Part shown: positions 59,207 to 64,000 of the stretch, piece after piece
Layout of the letters: the number at the start of each line of letters is the position of its first letter
Numbering within the stretch: the stretch's first letter is position 1
Source: Neckera pumila
Taxonomy: Eukaryota > Streptophyta > Bryopsida > Hypnales > Neckeraceae
Direction of reading: 5' to 3'
Assembly (NCBI GenBank): GCA_963969595.1
Contig: OZ018415.1
Coordinates: 9,052,001-9,116,000 of the forward strand
DNA: 64,000 nucleotides
Program-made: the position numbers and the translations under genes
Notes under the pieces: generated by a model
Seen by the model: the letters and a program-made list of their open reading frames with translations, nothing else
Told to the model about the DNA's origin: nothing
The model's database searches: none

Positions 59207-61918
59207 ATGTCGGAGATGGAGTGTTGGGATCTTGCGCCAGGGGATCCTATCTCGCAAGACGGCAGTCTGCGAGCGTTTCGCTACTCTCAATTCTCTGCGT
59301 GTCCTAGTGCTCCTTTCAACACAGCAAGTAAGTAATGTCCACTGTGGAACTTTTACTAGCGATCTTTCAATTAGTCTTGGTGAATTACTCATTTGTGAGG
59401 AAGGGCAATTGCTCTTGTTTATTTGTATGTGTGTGCGTGAAATTCTTCATTGCTCAGGAGATTTAGGTCTTAGCGTCGTACTATTTGGATCTAGACCCTG
59501 GTCGAGTGCTGCTTTCAAATTCTTCAGATTCGTTCTCAAATTGCTCACCGGATACAGTAATCTGTGGAAATGTGAATCGATTTAGTCAGAACAATGACTT
59601 CTTAGGGCTGCTATTAATAGAAACTGTAAATTCGTCGCGATTAAAGGAGGCTATTTCAGTAACAGAGATTAGCGCCGTTATACTTGATGCAACATTGAAT
59701 TTTCTGTTTCAGGCACTCAGGGAGAGTCTAAGGTTAATTCTGGAAGGTGATTACATAAGGCAGTGATCTCGTTAGCTCCGAGTCTTAATTCAATGCATGA
59801 GTGTTACACGGTCACAAAAAACGGCGCTCAAGAACGTTCTTGCTCTGTAGCTCAGTGTCAATTTGAACTTTTTTCCAATTTTTGTTAATTACATCTGAGA
59901 GTTTACAGCTCAACAACACAGGGTGTTGAAAAGATTAGACATAATTGCCAAAATACTCAGCAAAAACGGAGTTCCGAAACTCGAATCTGGAGTAGTAAAC
60001 CTTTATAACTAACAAATGCAGAAAGCAAATCTCGACCTCTCTGTGGGGGTTCTAGGTTCACTGATGCTAGGTCAAGCTTTTAATTGTGTTTTGTTTTCGA
60101 CTCTGAAAATGCAGTGCCGGAGTGTCTTCCGTCGCAATTCCATCTCTCCGCTTCCTTAGCGACTTCACCAATTCTGGAGCTCGAAGATCACAATCCTGGC
60201 CCTCTAGGTGAACCTTCATCAAGCTTGCCAAATTCATCGACGAAGTCCGATGCATTTGCTGAGGGTGAAAAATGCGATTCAGAATGTGCAGAACATCCAC
60301 AACATGGCGAATCTCTCTCGGACAGCCTCGGCCTCTCTCTCTTCGATGCATATTCTTGGTCAAAGAAATGTGAAAGCAGCCCTCGGCGTGCCTGTTGTGA
60401 TCATGGGATGCGTGAAGAGCAGGCGCAGGTTTCTAATGTCGGTGTATCAGTTTCAACGCAACAAGCTTCGCCTGTGCATTCCCCCATTCTGGGTAGCCCT
60501 CGGCGAATATATTGTGATCCTCGGTTCCTTGACGAGGAGACACAAGTGTCGGATGTTGGATTATTATCTTCAAATCAGCAAGCCTCGTATCTGCTGTCTC
60601 CTAAACAGCCTTTACAATCGGCACCTCAGGTATTCGACTCTGGTTCTGCAATTTCTAAGATCTCAGCAACTGTGCTTCGGGAGGAAAACAAATCGATGCT
60701 CGTTTGACCATGTAATTCTGGAATTTGTTCTTTTTGCAAGCATCTGTTAATCGGACACTAATTTGTTTCTTCGATTTGCGTCCTGTGGCACTCTCTGACA
60801 ACAACGTAGTCTTCTATATTTAGTTGTGTATGGAAGGATCGTAATTAATTTATTTCGTCTGCATTGTCCAGAAAACTGCTGCAGAACCAAAGAAGAGTCT
60901 TCCGTTAGTAAAGCAAGGGTGCCGTGCAGTAGAAGATTTTGATGATATATGTGAGAGGTGGCATAGCAGAAGAACGGCGCCTGTTTCGACCGCTATTCCA
61001 AGCACTTCAGCAGGTATTGACTTGCCTTCGGAGACTGAACTGGATATAATTAGGCCGCGAACCTCGCATGTGTTAGATTCAGGCCACTTTCAAGGACAGC
61101 CAACTGGTGTTGAACCAGTGAATTCAAATCCTTTCTCAGCGAATCAGATCACTTCCGCAGCAGTTGATGAAGATGCTGACATCGTGACGAAGTCTCATGA
61201 TAGAAGAAAGATTTCTCATTCCGCGATTACTAAGATAAACTCTCTAGCAAATATTGGATTACCCTTGGACGCAAAGCAGGAAATCACGAAGCCGAGCACT
61301 TCAGGTGCAGACCACTTTCGAGACCAGCCAACCGTTTTAGACCCAGAGAATGTAAGTCCTTCAACCACGGCCAACCAGGATATTGTAGCAGCAGTTGATG
61401 ATGCGGATATTGTGCGGAGGTGGCATAACAGAAAAAGGATTGCTCTTTCCGCTATTTCAAATCTAAGCTCTTCCTCAGACAGTGACCCGTGCAAGAAGTT
61501 GAGACAGACACCCGAGAATGTAGTTGAATCTGGTACAGTACACTCAGGTCCACTCCAATCTCAGCTGGTGGACGATGAGAATTGGAGTGTGCCGCGGTAT
61601 GGGCATGCCAGATCGGAAAAAGACACCATCTCTCCGAGAGGTGGCTCGGAAACGACCGAAGAGGTTGTTAATGTCAACGACGACGCAGATGATTGCTGTG
61701 ATTCGAAACTCCTTCACAGGAAGCTGAAATATTCGTGTGCGAGGGGTATAAAAAGTTTCTTGCAAGTTGGTACTGCACGACACGAACCTAGACTTGCCAT
61801 TTCCGGCACCAATGAATTTGGTGTGTCAAAACCAAAGTATGCGGAGAAACAATGGACTTATCCAAGGAAATATCGACCTGGAGGAAGACAACGTACTATG
61901 GATGCATGGATAAAGTAG
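59207..61918 (+). CDS. Uncharacterised repeat-built protein with PIP-box-like C-terminus
   Basis: The ATG at 59207 lies in GCCACCATG. My preferred exons are 59207-59327, 59474-59556, 59713-59746, 60115-60629 and 60872-61918, all phase-consistent, giving 599 aa; an alternative single exon 2 at 59458-59556 also fits phase. The N-terminus is acidic and Ser-rich (MSEMECWDLAPGDPISQDGS). Exon 4 holds two diverged copies of about 45 residues (SPRRxCCD...EExQVSxVG...QQASxxxSP). The last exon holds three copies of about 77 residues, each opening DxDIxxxxHxRR-like (CERWHSRR, TKSHDRRK, RRWHNRKR), with PSTS and QPT landmarks between. The end is RPGGRQRTMDAWIK, resembling a Q-x-x-M-x-x-aromatic PIP box. 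No catalytic domain or membrane segment is seen. I do not recognise the family; nuclear, PCNA-linked function is only a hypothesis. Confidence 0.72.
60353..60602 (+). repeat. Two-copy protein-coding repeat, about 45 residues per unit
   Basis: The units encode SSPRRACCDHGMREEQAQVS... and GSPRRIYCDPRFLDEETQVS..., each ending in QQAS-x-SP. They are diverged but collinear, which indicates internal duplication within exon 4 of the uncharacterised gene. Confidence 0.8.
60930..61580 (+). repeat. Three-copy protein-coding repeat, about 77 residues per unit
   Basis: Units open at about 60937, 61165 and 61397 with DFDDICERWHSRR, DADIVTKSHDRRK and DADIVRRWHNRKR. Each continues with a Ser/Ala stretch, PSTS or RPRTS, HF-x-x-QPT and an ANQI/ANQD segment leading to AAVD. 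The third unit is incomplete. Confidence 0.8.
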
Positions 61919-63603
61919 ATCACGGTACGACAGCCTGTATAGTACTTACTACGAATCTAGTCTCCTTCAAGCTTTACATGTTTGCCTGTGCAGTGAGAGA
62001 TGTGAAATATGCTATTGTGGGCGCAATTGACTTTCGTTTGTCAACCAAGAGGTGTGTAGTTACAGGACATGCATTACTGTATGTCAACTCAGTAGTGGAT
62101 TCCAGAGGAGCCAATTCCATCATTCGAGATTTCGAGGTTCTCATCGGGCAGAAATTGTCATGTACCACACTAAAATTCTCCAATGTTAGAACAATTTTCC
62201 ACATTGGAAACTCAACTTCTTGCTTTTTGGTAGGAGATTCATCTCCATGCTTCCCAAGGTAAAGACTCATCTTCCAACAGTCGATACTCATTTTCATGAT
62301 TCATGATCGTAAGGTGTAAGCTCATCTTCATGCTTCCAACAATGAAGAGAAAGCATCTGTGGTTATAAAGCATTGAAGATGTGATTTCAAAATACCCAGC
62401 CCTCTTATTGGTCTTCCCATTTCAGCATTCAAAATTTTGCCTCCATAATGTTAGATGATTCATCAATGCTAAAAATATCAAGCTTTCATTGAATACTTTG
62501 CCTCCATATGATGGGCACCCTAAATGCTTTACTAACCCAAAAACCACCATCATCGTGTATATCTCCAAAATCAATCTTCACCTATGTGGAAGAAACAATT
62601 TTAGAACCTCAACCACAGAAAACTTTGGTCCTTTGTACCTTTTGCATATGCTATCCAAATGTCATGTTCTTTGGTGCGTTGGAATCTCCTTTCACTTTCC
62701 AACAAGAAAATATCAAAATTTGACCACCCTTATAATATTTGTAACTAGGCACAATAGCAAAAAGTCGCAAGTTTTGAAGGTGTCCACTTTAACGCTAGAT
62801 GGCTCATCAATGCAACAATTTCTAGCTTCCATTCATTGAATAGCAAAAGGTTATAACACACAACGAACCAACGAGGTTATAGTAATGAACCAAAGAGTAC
62901 ACTTTCCAACTACAACTTAGCGTATGTCCCATAACCTTCCCAAGCCTTTCAACTCTTTGAGTACAAAGTAAACCCGGAAACCTGCCATTGTATGCTTCAC
63001 ATCGAGAAAAATGGGAAAAACTAAACCCAATTGTTGGAATTCATGGTGATCTGGTTACAGGAATCTGGAAACTTGAAGAGGCAATAAAAGGCCGCAAGGA
63101 GAAAATCAGTGAACTCCCCAAAAGGCTTCATTCTCATTCCAAATTTCATTTACACACAGCAGGCTGGTTTTGAAATGTACTATACAGTACTGTACAATAT
63201 GAACTCACGCAATGCGAATTCATCACATTCATAAGTTCTTCTGACAATTTCTTCTAATACCAAAAAAAACTTGCACATTATTGGGGGTTATGCTCTATAA
63301 CCAAGTCATGTTACTTTCTGGGTGTCCATGTAAATCATACCGTACAGCAAAAGATTGTACTTTGTGCAACCTTACCTCCTTATTGAACTTCTGGGATGTT
63401 TTCCTCTTGAAAGCCCTGTTTTCAGCTCATCCAAAAATGAAATGGTGGGAAAATTTAAGCCGCCACCAACTATCAGTTAGTCACTACTACGCTACAAACC
63501 CACCAACAGTCATTGCAGGTGGGATCACTCTCTCTCCTTGACCTGGAACAAAATATCCTCAGTTTGACATTCAAGGCTCCGTAAGATAAGCTGTTAAGTA
63601 TAT
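61919..63603. other. Spacer between the unknown gene and ATP sulfurylase
   Basis: Frames up to 136 codons occur but none has a recognised domain. The left part is the likely 3' UTR of the plus-strand gene, the right part that of ATP sulfurylase. The two genes are convergent. Several near-repeats of CTCATCTTCATGCTTCC-like words lie at 62240-62340. Confidence 0.45.
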
Positions 63604-63927
63604 TCAGGCTGACCCTTGCTTTTGCAATCCTTGATAGTAATCCACCAACACTTGCCAACCTCCTGGACACATGAACCCCTCTGGCGGTAACTCATTGTTC
63701 TTTGCAAAGTTGCGCATCTGCGTCAAAAAAACAAAAAAACTTAAACCTCTGCCCTAATTGAAAATTGAAAAAAATTAGCAATGAAAAGAGGAGGGGATCA
63801 ATGCAGAATTCAGTTTGTGCAGTGACAAATAAATAAATACCTTGGTTCCTGAAATGAACAAAAAGTCTTGCGCCCTTGATGGGTCGAAGAAAGCCATTTT
63901 ACTCTGAGTCTTGTCATAGGCCGCCAC
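63604..63927 (-). CDS. APS: ATP sulfurylase, C-terminal two exons (partial, runs off right edge)
   Basis: Two exons fit: 63927-63841 ([18 protein letters not shown], then DFLFISGTK) and 63717-63604 ([20 protein letters not shown], then [11 protein letters not shown] and stop). These are the conserved end of plant-type ATP sulfurylase, which makes adenosine 5'-phosphosulfate from ATP and sulfate, the first step of sulfate assimilation in plastid and cytosol. Both junctions are phase 0 with clean acceptors and donors. The protein ends about ten residues sooner than typical plant forms, after GLQKQGSA. The active-site QxRN and HxGH motifs would be outside this window. The piece from 63928 to the window end is intron. 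Confidence 0.95.
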
Positions 63928-64000
63928 CTGTTTCAGTCCAAGTTGCCATGTCAGAACCCTTAATTTCCACCGACAGCATCACCTACATGAATGACCTTGA

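Noticed and set aside
62489..62839. 116-codon plus-strand frame after the unknown gene
   Set aside because: AT-rich, no motif, no splice context, and it lies in the likely 3' flank.

Overview
This is a nuclear window from a land plant. The genes are intron-rich and read as plant families: a G2-like GARP transcription factor, a COX6B with a long acidic N-terminus, a TMN/TM9 protein ending in a KxD signal, a plastid-type ATP sulfurylase C-terminus and a CYP86-clan P450 relic. The AT-rich intergenic DNA is packed with small non-autonomous transposons. I cannot fix the species; a bryophyte or another non-seed plant is a guess. Gene models were built by hand from reading frames, splice signals and phase, without transcripts.

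Layout. 1-6.4 kb: GARP gene (minus, five coding exons) and an unassigned set of open exons (plus). 6.4-37 kb: almost no genes. This stretch holds TTAA-flanked elements (families A and B), TIR MITEs (D, E, G), a 105-bp mariner-like MITE (F), retroposons with poly(A) tails (S), AT-rich DNA and a decayed DnaJ-like gene near 28-29 kb. 38.5-41.9 kb: COX6B (plus, seven exons) and tRNA-Arg(TCG). 42-43 kb: another A element. 44.2-48.9 kb: TM9/TMN gene (minus, seven exons). 49-58.9 kb: repeats, including a TTAA-bounded element that carries a CYP86-clan P450 fragment, a 0.78-kb duplication, a large foldback palindrome and a second F copy. 59.2-61.9 kb: a multi-exon gene of unknown function with two kinds of internal protein repeat and a PIP-box-like C-terminus. 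63.6-64 kb: the last two exons of ATP sulfurylase (minus, running off the right edge).

The genes do not form a pathway: respiration (COX6B), secretory pathway (TMN), sulfate assimilation (APS), transcription (GARP) and translation (tRNA) sit side by side, as expected in a plant nuclear genome. The most unusual content is the set of TTAA-flanked families with CCC-start termini (piggyBac-like signature), their three-level nesting at 29.4-31.2 kb, the P450 fragment inside one of them, and the repeat-built gene at 59-62 kb. I found no CRISPR array, operon, virus or organelle insertion.
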